From an uncultured Flavobacteriales bacterium (GTDB lineage: Bacteria; Bacteroidota; Bacteroidia; Flavobacteriales; Crocinitomicaceae): a DNA stretch of 35,279 nt. Position 1 is the first letter of the stretch; every line of letters starts with the position of its first letter. Below the pieces are notes generated by a model that made no database searches, had not been told where the DNA came from, and worked only from the letters and a program-made list of their open reading frames with translations. Positions 1 to 7,389 of this stretch are shown piece after piece. Position numbers and translations under genes: made by a program. Location: contig CAMLRS010000027.1 of assembly GCA_946482515.1 (NCBI GenBank), positions 1 through 35,279 of the forward strand, given 5' to 3'.

Positions 1-1130
1 GTTCCTGTACATCCGTTGGCGTCTGTAATGGTTACCGAATAAGTGCCGGCTGTAAGACTTATACGATCTTCTGATGTAATACCGCCTCCCCAGTTGAATG
101 TATATGGACCAGCTCCGCCTGTTGCAGTCAGGTTAATAGCACCTGTGTTGTTACCGAAGCAGGCTACGTTCGTAACGACTGTTGTTCCGGATACTGTTGC
201 CGGAGGTTGCGTAACGGTTGCGTTCACAGTTCCTGTACATCCGTTAGCATCAGTAATGGTCACACTGTACGTTCCTGCTGTAAGACCTGTACGATCTTCT
301 GATGTGACACCACCTCCCCAGTTGAAGGTATATGGACCTGTTCCGCCAGTTGCAGTCAGGTTAATAGCACCTGTGTTGTTACCGAAACAGGCTACGTTTG
401 TAACGACTGTTGTTCCGGATACCGGAGCAGTTGGCTGGGTAACTGTAGGGCTTACAGTTCCTGTACATCCGTTAGCATCAGTAATGGTCACACTGTACGT
501 TCCTGCTGTAAGACCTGTACGATCTTCTGATGTGACACCACCTCCCCAGTTGAAGGTATATGGACCTGTTCCGCCAGTTGCAGTCAGGTTAATAGCACCT
601 GTGTTGTTACCGAAACAGGCTACGTTTGTAACGACTGTTGTTCCGGATACCGGAGCAGTTGGCTGGGTAACTGTAGGGCTTACAGTTCCTGTACATCCGT
701 TAGCGTCAGTAATGGTCACGCTGTACGTTCCTGCTGTAAGACTTGTGCGATCTTCTGATGTGACACCGCCTCCCCAGTTGTAAGTATAAGGACCAGCTCC
801 GCCTGTTGCAGTCAGGTTAATAGCACCTGTATTACCGCCGAAGCAGGCTACGTTTGTAACGACTGTTGTCCCTGATACTGCTGTCGGTGGCTGCGTAACT
901 GTGATACTATAGGATGCCTGGCAGCCGTTGGCATCTTCAACAGTTACGTTGTAGGTGCCTGCTGCGAGACTTGTGCGGTCTTCTGTTGTAACACCACCTC
1001 CCCAGTTCACAAAGTAACCGGGTGTTCCACCTGCCGGCGTGAGGTTAATAGCACCTGTATTACCGCCGTTGCAGGCAACATTTGTAACCACTGACGTAGC
1101 AGAAACGCTTGAAGCTGGTTGTGTAATCGT
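1..1130 (-). repeat. Tandem 228-bp SprB repeats in frame
   Basis: Units begin at 1, 229, 457 and 685 with an exact 228-bp (76-residue) period. A diverged unit starts near 913 and a more degenerate one lies further upstream in the gene (about 1130-1360). By eye, units 229-456 and 457-684 are identical at every base, and the identity continues about 20 bases into the next unit. Flanking units differ at scattered sites. The repeats are coding and in frame, so copy-number change would lengthen or shorten the protein without a frameshift. Confidence 0.9.
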
Positions 1131-2336
1131 GAACGTTCGTTGAGCCGTACATCCGGAAAGTGCGGCGTCGGTAACAGTTACGGTATACGTGTTTGCCATA
1201 AGACCGCTAGCCACGTTGCTGGTTCCTCCGGAAGGAGACCAGGAATAGGTATAGGCACCCGGAGCTGTTCCGTTGATACCACCGTTTGGAATAACAACCG
1301 CGGTTCCGTTAGAGCCGTTGCGGCAGGATACGTTGGATTGTGCATAAGTGTCGAGATTGATCGTCGAAACACGCAGGTTGCTCGAACCCGAAAGTGTGAA
1401 GCAGCTGGCGGCGCCATTGATAGCTTTACAGCGGTAATCGTCTTCGTGGATCGTGTTATTGGCACCGGTAATGGTCAGCGTGTTGGTTGTCACGCCGGAA
1501 TAGAATCCTGTGTTGGTAAGATCTACCCATGGTCCTGTTCCTGTTCCGGAAGCATCGACTTGCCACTGGTAAGTTGTGGCACCGGTAGCAGCAATAGAAA
1601 TTGTTTTGTTACTTCCTGTACAAACGTCGGAGTTGGTAGGAGGTTGTGATGTAATCGTCGGAGCAGTACAGGATGGTGTATGAAACAGCTGGAATTGATC
1701 GATCGCCCATTCTTCGTTGGTACCGTTCGTGTACACACGGATACGGAGATCGATTTCTGTTCCCGTTGCGGCAATGTTTTTGGTGAAACCCGTCAAAGCA
1801 TGTGTCAGCAAGGTTCCTTCGCCGAGATTGTCGCCGGTCGTTTCCTCCATCAATTGCTTATTGACACCATTGTTGGCATAAAAGCGAATGATAGGTACGT
1901 ATGTTCCCGAGTTGTTGATCTGGTATTCAACGATAATGTAGTCATCGTGTGAGGCAAAAGCAAGGCTTTCCCATACAGCGCCGTTGTTAGCGGCAAACTT
2001 CCCGGTAAACTGAAGGTTTGTCAGACCGGTGATGTTGATGTTGTTGAATTCGATTTGTAATTCGAATTGCCCTCCGGGAGGGTTCACATCGCCGTGGTCT
2101 TCACCAGCCCAGAATTTGGTGCCGCTTTTACCTGTAAATGGGGAAACAGTAGTAATACCTGTTCCGTCGGTTCGTTTGAAGTAAATATCGCCCGAGCCAA
2201 AATCGGTCTCAGGGATACGCGTCCCGCTCGAGGGGGACCCGGCGTCTTCGAAGTCATCCGACCAGAAGAGCGTTTGCGCATACCCCGTCACGCAGGTGAC
2301 CAGGAATGCAATTAATGTTAGTGTAAAGTTTTTCAT
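1..2336 (-). CDS. SprB-repeat secreted surface protein, N-terminal part (3' end outside window)
   Basis: An uninterrupted minus-strand frame runs from an ATG at 2336 to the left edge, about 778 codons without a stop. It begins with a clear Sec signal peptide (MKNFTLTLIAFLVTCVTGYAQ). Residues about 22-215 form a beta-rich region starting with FWSDDFEDAG, perhaps a carbohydrate-binding or MAM-like jelly roll. Residues about 219-322 look like an Ig-type module (TSQPP...TYQW...C). After that come about six SprB-type repeats with the signature CFGGNTGAINLT, NWGGG, AGTYSVTITDANGC. SprB of Flavobacterium johnsoniae is the cell-surface adhesin moved by the gliding machinery and exported by the type IX system. 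Here only the repeat type is shared, so adhesion is an inference. The C-terminal sorting domain would lie outside the window. The gene starts 53 bp after the stop of the formyltransferase on the same strand. Confidence 0.9.
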   Translation of the reverse strand, partial: MKNFTLTLIAFLVTCVTGYAQTLFWSDDFEDAGSPSSGTRIPETDFGSGDIYFKRTDGTGITTVSPFTGKSGTKFWAGEDHGDVNPPGGQFELQIEFNNINITGLTNLQFTGKFAANNGAVWESLAFASHDDYIIVEYQINNSGTYVPIIRFYANNGVNKQLMEETTGDNLGEGTLLTHALTGFTKNIAATGTEIDLRIRVYTNGTNEEWAIDQFQLFHTPSCTAPTITSQPPTNSDVCTGSNKTISIAATGATTYQWQVDASGTGTGPWVDLTNTGFYSGVTTNTLTITGANNTIHEDDYRCKAINGAASCFTLSGSSNLRVSTINLDTYAQSNVSCRNGSNGTAVVIPNGGINGTAPGAYTYSWSPSGGTSNVASGLMANTYTVTVTDAALSGCTAQRTFTITQPASSVSATSVVTNVACNGGNTGAINLTPAGGTPGYFVNWGGGVTTEDRTSLAAGTYNVTVEDANGCQASYSITVTQPPTAVSGTTVVTNVACFGGNTGAINLTATGGAGPYTYNWGGGVTSEDRTSLTAGTYSVTITDANGCTGTVSPTVTQPTAPVSGTTVVTNVACFGNNTGAINLTATGGTGPYTFNWGGGVTSEDRTGLTAGTYSVTITDANGCTGTVSPTVTQPTAPVSGTTVVTNVACFGNNTGAINLTATGGTGPYTFNWGGGVTSEDRTGLTAGTYSVTITDANGCTGTVNATVTQPPATVSGTTVVTNVACFGNNTGAINLTATGGAGPYTFNWGGGITSEDRISLTAGTYSVTITDANGCTG

Positions 2337-2389
2337 GATGATGATTTGTAGTGTAAAACTATTAATTTGAATCGGTTATGAATAGTCGG

Positions 2390-3316
2390 CTAGGCCGTTA
2401 TGGGTAATATCCTTTCTTTTTTCACGTAATAGCCGGCCGGAACAATTCCATTTTCACAGCTGATGATCTCAACCACCAGCTGCTGATTGTTCAGACAGGC
2501 GATATGAATGAAATCGTGATTCCCGATGCTGACAACGGTTCCGGGTTGCTGCTGATGCGATTCATCCAGTACTGTTGCGTGGACGATTTTCACCAGTTTC
2601 CCGTTTAATACGGCATCTGCTCCGGTATTCCACGGATTACACGCACGAATGAGCTGCACGATTTCAGCCCCGCTCATGCGGCTCCATTGAATAAACGTGT
2701 CTTCTTGCTCCGGTTGTTCGAAGTAGCGCGCAACGATGTTGTTCTGCGGCTGTCTCGGAACACTGGAACCGAATTCGAGCATCTGGGCCATGTTCTGTGC
2801 GGCCAGTGCTGTTCGAACGGACAATTTGGTCGCCAAAGACCCGAATGTTTCATCAGCATCGATAGCTACTTCTTCACTGAAAATCAGATCGCCTTCATCG
2901 AAATCAGCTTCCATAAAATGGATGCTCAATGCCGTTTCTGCTTCGTTTCTGCGAAGCACTTCGAAAATAGGCATCGGGCCACGATAGCCCGGAAGCGGAC
3001 CTGTGTGGAAATTGATGAATTTGTCAGTACCATATTCCAGGACGTTTTCCGGGATCAGGTAAGGGAAACAGATGCTGAAAACGGCATCCGGCTGAAGCTC
3101 AGCTATCAGGTCGTTCAATGCATTCATCTGCGAAGGACGATCAACGGACAGGAACGGAAGCCTGGCTTCGCTGCACTGCTGTTCAAGCAGCTCAACGACT
3201 GATTTTTCACCTTTGCCGATCACGATGCCTTTGATGTAGCCTTCGATCGCAAGCTGCTGAATGGCCGGCAGAGCGAAACGTCCGCCGCACAAAACAAGTA
3301 TGCCGGGTTTTTCCAT
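2390..3316 (-). CDS. Formyltransferase family protein (Fmt-like, two-domain)
   Basis: The 308-residue product resembles methionyl-tRNA formyltransferase in layout: an N-terminal Rossmann-type formyl-transfer domain (about 1-180) and a C-terminal Fmt_C-like barrel (about 205-305). The catalytic trio is visible: Asn102 and His104 in NFHTGPLPGYRG, and Asp143 in DEGDL, matching Asn-x-His and Asp of the 10-formyl-THF family. The loop reads GPLPGYRG rather than the SLLPxxRG of true Fmt, so the acceptor is probably not initiator tRNA. A sugar amine or another amine is possible. I chose the ATG at 3316 because it overlaps the upstream stop as TGATG, implying translational coupling with the binding-protein gene; a GTG three codons earlier is the alternative. 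No signal peptide is present, so the enzyme is cytoplasmic. Confidence 0.8.
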   Translation of the reverse strand: MEKPGILVLCGGRFALPAIQQLAIEGYIKGIVIGKGEKSVVELLEQQCSEARLPFLSVDRPSQMNALNDLIAELQPDAVFSICFPYLIPENVLEYGTDKFINFHTGPLPGYRGPMPIFEVLRRNEAETALSIHFMEADFDEGDLIFSEEVAIDADETFGSLATKLSVRTALAAQNMAQMLEFGSSVPRQPQNNIVARYFEQPEQEDTFIQWSRMSGAEIVQLIRACNPWNTGADAVLNGKLVKIVHATVLDESHQQQPGTVVSIGNHDFIHIACLNNQQLVVEIISCENGIVPAGYYVKKERILPITA

Positions 3317-4464
3317 CAGATGCACGTGTAACTGTTAAACCATCCTGAAACCGATTCTTCGATCGGTTGCGAACGCAAGTTCTCGTAAGCTGAGGCTACG
3401 TCGGCGATCTCGCCAACGATCTTTACGGCGCAATGACCGGTTCCGTCGTTTTCGATTTTCGCTTCGTAGAGCGGTGCAATGGAGCTGTTGGTTTCTTTGT
3501 CGAAAACAACGGTTCCGCGAGGCGATTCAAAAGAGAAATCGCTGAGCTGTTCGGCAGCCTGCTTGCAATTAGGTCGTTGCTGCAGCTCTTTGGTAAGGAA
3601 ATCGGCCAGGATGCCTGCTTCCCAGCCCAGCAGGCTGAACAGGTTCGGCTCGCGGCCCGCAGCACGGATTTTGTCCGTGAACAACGCGTTTTGTTCGTTT
3701 TGCAGGTTCACAGACCAGGTAGCAATGCCGCTCACTTTGTCTCCCGGATAAACTGCTTCCTTCAGCATGGATTCTTCCAGGGCAAAAGGAGGTAAGTAAA
3801 CGGGGAGGTGCTGATCGGGAAAGTGCTGAACGAGGTCTTTGAAGAACCATTGAACGTAATCGCCGCTGAACAGGCTGATCAGGCAATCCGTTTCCGAATG
3901 CTGGAATTGTTCTTTGAGGGGCTGCATGGAAAAATCTTCCTTGCGGTAACCTGTTGCCAGGTTGAAACGCATTTTACCACCTGCTTCCAGGTAGCCATTG
4001 TAAGCACCTACGGTATGCAGGTAGCCACCGTCGTAATAGCCGGTCACCATGCCTCCGTTGCTATAACCGTCGCGTACGGCAAGGTTCGAGCTGAGCCAGC
4101 TTCCCAATGCATTGTTGAGCGAGTGATAGTAAATGTGTGGCGAGGATGGCCATTCCTGCGGCAAATGCGCACCGGCATCCAGCACAATCAGCAGGCGGTT
4201 GGCAGCTGTAAATAAAGGACGGAGCACTTGTGCCATGCGGTGACCGATGTAAGCAAAAACGACTTGCGCCTGCTCATGCATAATGAGCTGTTCGGCAGCT
4301 TTGTAGCACAGTTGCTTATCGGAACCGAAGCCGATGTTTTCCGTAACGATGCGGATGTCATTCCGTCCGAGTGAGGACAAAGAAGACGTTAATCCGTCGA
4401 AAAGGTCGAAGCTGATACCGGTATAATAAGTGGATCGCGGGAGTAAAAAACCAATTGTTTGCAT
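3316..4464 (-). CDS. Periplasmic-binding-protein-fold (Leu/Ile/Val-type) protein without signal peptide
   Basis: The 382-residue product has the look of type I periplasmic binding proteins (Peripla_BP_6): it opens with a beta strand, TIGFLLPRSTYY, then alternating alpha/beta segments such as QVVFAYIGHRMAQVL and NGGMVTGYYDGGY. Unusually, it has neither a signal peptide nor a lipobox, and no ABC transporter genes are nearby. That suggests a cytoplasmic ligand sensor or a protein exported some other way. The frame stays open 27 codons upstream of the chosen ATG at 4464, but this would overlap the collar gene and begin before a terminator-like hairpin. The stop codon overlaps the start of the formyltransferase, so the two are almost certainly co-expressed. 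Ligand and role are unknown. Confidence 0.7.
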   Translation of the reverse strand: MQTIGFLLPRSTYYTGISFDLFDGLTSSLSSLGRNDIRIVTENIGFGSDKQLCYKAAEQLIMHEQAQVVFAYIGHRMAQVLRPLFTAANRLLIVLDAGAHLPQEWPSSPHIYYHSLNNALGSWLSSNLAVRDGYSNGGMVTGYYDGGYLHTVGAYNGYLEAGGKMRFNLATGYRKEDFSMQPLKEQFQHSETDCLISLFSGDYVQWFFKDLVQHFPDQHLPVYLPPFALEESMLKEAVYPGDKVSGIATWSVNLQNEQNALFTDKIRAAGREPNLFSLLGWEAGILADFLTKELQQRPNCKQAAEQLSDFSFESPRGTVVFDKETNSSIAPLYEAKIENDGTGHCAVKIVGEIADVASAYENLRSQPIEESVSGWFNSYTCI

Positions 4465-4470
4465 ACCAGA

Positions 4471-4500
4471 AGAAGAAAAGGGAGGACCGTTGCCCTCCCT
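4471..4500 (-). terminator. Intrinsic terminator or attenuator between collar gene 1 and the binding-protein gene
   Basis: AGGGAGG and CCTCCCT pair around an 8-base loop (4479-4500). On the minus strand the stem is followed by TTTTCTTCTTC. It lies 11 bases after the collar stop and ends about 7 bases before the ATG at 4464. Confidence 0.6.
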
Positions 4501-4510
4501 GGAATTTGAA

Positions 4511-5065
4511 TTATTGACGACTTGGGAAAATACCTTCGATGGCAATCGAGTAATTCATACACAAGTATGGATTCAGGATTCCCAGCGGCTGGCTTCCACC
4601 TGCAACGGAAGTCATACCACCTACAACCGGTGTACCGAGGGATGCAGTAGGAGATGGAGTAGGACCGAAACCGTCACCGGAAGGGCTGTTACCAATATAG
4701 TTTCCGGCAGCACCCGAATCTTCATTCGAAGTGGTTACAGGGATACGAACCGTAATTCCTGTAGCTGCGTGGGTGTGCATAGGCATCTGAGCCGTAGTGA
4801 TCGTTACATTTTCAGTACCGGACATCTGACCCATGGAGTAAGGAGACAAACCAGCTCCCTGGCCCTGACCAACTACTGCACGACCCTGAAGATCAGGCAA
4901 ACCGAAAGTCGTTTGACCGTTACCGCCGTAAGTAGTACCCAAAAGTGAAAACAATGCTGTGTTTTGAGCAATGCTTAGGATCTGTCCCTGGCAGGTCATG
5001 TACCCGCGTGGAGCAAAATTGAAACCGAAGACTTTGACTTCACCGATAAATGGTTCTGTAGACAT
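4511..5065 (-). CDS. Phage tail collar domain (microcystin-dependent protein, Mdp-type), copy 1
   Basis: The 184-residue protein starts MSTEPFIGEVKVFGFNFAP and has the Mdp/tail-collar signature: CQGQILSIAQNTALFSLLG near 25-45, TTYGGNGQTTFGLPDLQGR at about 45-65, then MPMHTHAA and a Gly/Ser/Pro-rich linker before NPYLCMNYSIA. The family (Pfam Collar, PF07484) occurs in phage tail fibres and in free-standing bacterial proteins such as MdpB of Microcystis; its cellular role is poorly known. No phage gene is adjacent. It is about 91% identical to the next upstream gene, with about 17 substitutions clustered in the N-terminal part and the linker. It has no signal peptide. It follows a conserved promoter and a long leader of about 125 bases. 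Confidence 0.9.
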   Translation of the reverse strand: MSTEPFIGEVKVFGFNFAPRGYMTCQGQILSIAQNTALFSLLGTTYGGNGQTTFGLPDLQGRAVVGQGQGAGLSPYSMGQMSGTENVTITTAQMPMHTHAATGITVRIPVTTSNEDSGAAGNYIGNSPSGDGFGPTPSPTASLGTPVVGGMTSVAGGSQPLGILNPYLCMNYSIAIEGIFPSRQ

Positions 5066-5197
5066 AGTGTATTGTATTTAAAAGTTTACGGATGGAAAAC
5101 ACCATGATCTGACTACGACCGAAGAAGCATGAACCTTCAGGTTCACTGAATAGTGGTGTGAGAACAGTCTCATAAGTGTGTATAGCGAATTGAATTT

Positions 5198-5230
5198 CAA
5201 AGTTATATAAGTTATTGAAACTAGCTGCAA
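5198..5230 (-). promoter_or_regulatory. Predicted Bacteroidota-type promoter of collar gene 1
   Basis: On the minus strand TAACTTTG (5198-5205) fits the TAnnTTTG -7 box. TTG about 22 bases upstream (CTTGCAGCT) serves as the -33 element. The same block upstream of collar gene 2 aligns with it: the TTG and the final TTTG are kept. The implied leader is about 125-130 bases, with a small GAACC-TGAA-GGTTC hairpin. Confidence 0.5.
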
Positions 5231-5266
5231 GTTACGTTGGGTTTAATGAATAAAAGCGGGTAGAAA

Positions 5267-5288
5267 TACCTGAATTGCAAAACAGGTA
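5267..5288. promoter_or_regulatory. Inverted repeat TACCTG-N10-CAGGTA upstream of collar gene 1
   Basis: Perfect 6-bp arms separated by 10 bases, about 40 bases upstream of the predicted -33 element. The same repeat, with one spacer change, lies at 6160-6181 upstream of collar gene 2. It could be an operator or an RNA hairpin; the sequence alone does not decide. Confidence 0.4.
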
Positions 5289-5302
5289 ATCCTACTTACG
5301 GG

Positions 5303-5341
5303 CATAAAAAAAGGCTGCATGTCAACAGACACACAGCCTTC
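5303..5341 (-). terminator. Intrinsic terminator after collar gene 2
   Basis: AAGGCTG pairs with CAGCCTT around an imperfect inner stem (5312-5341). On the minus strand a run of seven T follows. The sequence is nearly the same as the peroxiredoxin terminator at 6198-6233, so it looks like a duplicated copy of it. Confidence 0.75.
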
Positions 5342-5404
5342 AGGTTTGTTGCTATTTAGTTCTTAGTTGACCGAAAACTGTCCGGCAATACACCGGAATC
5401 TGCA

Positions 5405-5959
5405 TTATGGACGACTTGGAAAAATACCCTGGAGTGCAATCGAGTAATTCATGCACAGGTAAGGATTCAGGATTCCCAATGGCTGGCTTCCACCTGCAAC
5501 GGAAGTCATACCACCTACAACCGGGGCACCGAGCTGTGCTGTAGGAGATGGCGTAGGACCAAAACCGTCACCGGAAGGGCTGTTACCGATATAGTTTCCG
5601 GCAGCGCCTGAATCCTCATTTCCCGTATTCACGGGAATGCGAACTGTAATTCCTGTAGCTGCGTGGGTGTGCATAGGCATCTGAGCCGTAGTGATCGTTA
5701 CGTTTTCAGTACCCGCTTTCTGACCCATGGAGTAATTGGATAAACCACCTCCCTGGCCCTGACCAACAACTGCACGGCCTTGAAGATCAGGCAAACCGAA
5801 AGTCGTTTGACCGTTGCCACCGTAAGTAGTACCCAAAAGTGCAAACAATGCTGTGTTTTGAGCAATGCTCAGAAGTTGCCCCTGGCAGGTTGCGTACCCT
5901 TTGGGAGCAAAATCGAAACCGAAGATTTTGACTTCACCGATAAATGGTTCTGTAGACAT
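5405..5959 (-). CDS. Phage tail collar domain (microcystin-dependent protein, Mdp-type), copy 2
   Basis: The 184-residue paralogue of the downstream collar protein has the same signatures: GQLLSIAQNTALFALLG, GGNGQTTFGLPDLQGRAVVG, MPMHTHAATGI and NPYLCMNYSIA. Differences include Asn16Asp, Met23Ala, and several changes after SMGQ and in the Pro/Ser linker. The two genes share start region, leader, promoter and upstream terminator, so a tandem duplication made them. Being next to the peroxiredoxin gene, whose terminator was carried along in the duplication, this copy sits at the ancestral position. Its function is unknown. A structural or surface role by analogy with tail fibres is inference; no secretion signal is visible. 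Confidence 0.9.
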   Translation of the reverse strand: MSTEPFIGEVKIFGFDFAPKGYATCQGQLLSIAQNTALFALLGTTYGGNGQTTFGLPDLQGRAVVGQGQGGGLSNYSMGQKAGTENVTITTAQMPMHTHAATGITVRIPVNTGNEDSGAAGNYIGNSPSGDGFGPTPSPTAQLGAPVVGGMTSVAGGSQPLGILNPYLCMNYSIALQGIFPSRP

Positions 5960-6089
5960 AGTGTATGGTATTTAAAAGTTTACGGGAGGAAAGCACAATG
6001 AGTTGACATTGTCAGGGAGGCCCGAACACCAAGGTTCATGGAATAGCGGCTTAAAGACAGTTTCATTGTGTGCATGAATGATTGAATAA

Positions 6090-6125
6090 CAAACGAGTAT
6101 ACGTTGTCGAAATAAAGCTGCAAGG
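6090..6125 (-). promoter_or_regulatory. Predicted promoter region of collar gene 2
   Basis: The block aligns with the promoter of collar gene 1. TTG (in CTTGCAGCT) and TTTG (in CTCGTTTG, 6090 upward) are conserved, but the TA of the -7 box is not ideally spaced. It is called mainly because it survives in both copies. Confidence 0.35.
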
Positions 6126-6159
6126 TCGTTGCGTTTCAGCAAAAAAAAACGCGTGGAAA

Positions 6160-6181
6160 TACCTGAAATGCAAAACAGGTA
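6160..6181. promoter_or_regulatory. Inverted repeat TACCTG-N10-CAGGTA upstream of collar gene 2
   Basis: Same arms and spacing as at 5267-5288. The immediate flank AATCCTACTTAC is also kept in both copies, while the leader nearer the gene has diverged. Confidence 0.4.
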
Positions 6182-6197
6182 ATCCTACTTACAGACA

Positions 6198-6234
6198 TAA
6201 AAAAGGCTGTATGTCAACAGACACACAGCCTTCA
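6198..6234 (-). terminator. Intrinsic terminator of the dps-peroxiredoxin unit
   Basis: AAGGCTGT and ACAGCCTT pair around an imperfect inner stem, about 22 bases after the peroxiredoxin stop. On the minus strand a T tract follows. This marks the end of the oxidative-stress operon. Confidence 0.75.
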
Positions 6235-6255
6235 GGCTTATTGCTATTTTATTTC

Positions 6256-6888
6256 TTAGTTTGCTGAAAGGTACTCAGCAACACCTTCGAAAGTGGCTTT
6301 CATTCCTGCTTCACCTTTTGACCAGTTAGCCGGGCATACTTCGCCGTTTTCTTCGAAGAACTGGAGAGCGTCCACCATGCGGAGCGCCTCGTCAACGTTT
6401 CTTCCGAGCGGGAAGTTGTTCACCAGCTGGTGCATCACCGTTCCTTCTTTGTCGATCAGGAACAAACCGCGGTAAGCGATCATCGGACCTGTAGCGATGA
6501 GGTTGCCTTCCATATCGAAATCGTATTCACCCGCCAGTACGCCGAATGCTTCGGAAATCGTTTTGGTAACGTCTGCTACAATCGGGTAAGTGATCCCTTC
6601 GATACCGCCTTTTGCTTTTGGAACCTGCAGCCATCCCCAGTGAGATTCAGGTGTGTCGGTTGAACAAGCAACGACTTTCGTGCCACGAGCTTCGAATTCA
6701 GCCAGTTGGAATTGGAAAGCGTGCAGCTCGGAAGGGCACACGAATGTAAAATCCTTCGGGTAGAAGAAAAATACCACCGGGTGCTTACCGATGTATTGGT
6801 CCAGAGAGAAATCGTCAACGACTTGCCCGCCGTTGATCACAGCCGGAGCTGAAAATGAAGGAGCTTTTTTTCCTACTAAAACTGCCAT
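6256..6888 (-). CDS. 2-Cys peroxiredoxin (AhpC/Prx1 type)
   Basis: The 210-residue enzyme reduces hydrogen peroxide and organic hydroperoxides in the cytoplasm. The peroxidatic Cys51 lies in DFTFVCPSEL, the resolving Cys185 in EVCPANW. Active-site Pro44 and Thr48 precede Cys51 in the typical PxxxTxxC spacing, and the Arg region RGLFLIDKEG is present. The C-terminal tail carries no YF motif typical of over-oxidation-sensitive enzymes, ending in a short helix instead. No ahpF is nearby, so the electron donor is probably thioredoxin (inference). It lies 54 bp after dps on the same strand and ahead of a strong terminator, and with divergent oxyR upstream the pair is probably an OxyR-controlled operon. 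Confidence 0.95.
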   Translation of the reverse strand: MAVLVGKKAPSFSAPAVINGGQVVDDFSLDQYIGKHPVVFFFYPKDFTFVCPSELHAFQFQLAEFEARGTKVVACSTDTPESHWGWLQVPKAKGGIEGITYPIVADVTKTISEAFGVLAGEYDFDMEGNLIATGPMIAYRGLFLIDKEGTVMHQLVNNFPLGRNVDEALRMVDALQFFEENGEVCPANWSKGEAGMKATFEGVAEYLSAN

Positions 6889-6942
6889 AGTTTGATTATT
6901 TGCTGTTTGAAATTGATTGCTAAATTAATAAAAGGATAGTCG

Positions 6943-7389
6943 TTACCTGTTCAGCCAGGCTGCAAACATCCAGTTGGTTTTTTCTTTTTCGCGTACCAGG
7001 TCGCTCATCATTGCGTTCGTGCCTTCGTCATCGAGCTCCGCTGATTCCTGCAACAGCTCGCGTTCCAGGCCTAGCAGCGTTTTCTGTGCTTCGAGGATGT
7101 AGGACATGCCTTCTTTGCCATTGTGTATGGTCGGATTTTCCTGGATCAAACTGTTTTCGAGATAATCCTTAAAACGGTGTGTCGGCGTAGTGCCCAGCGA
7201 AAGGATGCGCTCAGCCAGCTCGTCGATAATAATTTGCGTGCGTGTGTACAATTCCTCGTACTTCACATGCAATTCGAAAAAATGCTCGCCCTGTATGTTC
7301 CAGTGAATAGCACGAAGATTTTGATAATGAATTTGGTATGTTGCTAAAAGCTGATTGAGTTTCTGTGTAAAAGCGATTGGTGTATTCAT
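6943..7389 (-). CDS. dps: Dps-family ferritin-like DNA-protection/iron-storage protein
   Basis: The 148-residue protein matches the Dps family in size and pattern. It oxidises Fe(II) with hydrogen peroxide and stores iron in a 12-mer shell, and some members also bind DNA. The intersubunit ferroxidase motif is visible: His29 and Trp30 (AIHWNIQG), then FFELHVKYEELY and the acidic IIDELAERI. The N-terminal tail is short and not rich in Lys, so DNA binding is uncertain. The gene starts only 89 bp from the divergent oxyR start, with a TAATTTTG -7 box close upstream, and is followed by the peroxiredoxin gene. Confidence 0.92.
   Translation of the reverse strand: MNTPIAFTQKLNQLLATYQIHYQNLRAIHWNIQGEHFFELHVKYEELYTRTQIIIDELAERILSLGTTPTHRFKDYLENSLIQENPTIHNGKEGMSYILEAQKTLLGLERELLQESAELDDEGTNAMMSDLVREKEKTNWMFAAWLNR

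Larger units (their letters stand above)
4511..6258 (-). repeat. Tandem duplication, unit about 855 bp (terminator + leader + collar gene)
   Basis: The stretch 4511-5365 matches 5405-6258 end to end: collar gene, leader start, promoter, TACCTG inverted repeat and hairpin terminator. The match reaches the TAA stop codon of the peroxiredoxin gene: GCTATTT...TTCTTAGTT occurs at both junctions. The junction 5366-5404 is unique. Confidence 0.8.

Noticed and set aside
43..783. 246-codon plus-strand frame with regular repeats
   Set aside because: The regular 76-residue repeats come from the SprB repeat units read on the wrong strand; the minus strand has the signal peptide and family motifs.
1..1130. 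CRISPR array or phase-variable direct repeats
   Set aside because: Units are 228 bp, without spacers, and in coding frame; this is a protein repeat. No cas gene is present.
2390..3316. Housekeeping methionyl-tRNA formyltransferase (fmt)
   Set aside because: The SLLPxxRG loop is replaced by GPLPGYRG, and the gene is coupled to a binding-protein gene rather than def or a translation locus. Not fully excluded without the rest of the genome.
4511..5959. Prophage remnant because of the tail-collar domains
   Set aside because: No other phage structural, lysis or integrase gene is near; free-standing Mdp-type collar proteins are known in bacteria.
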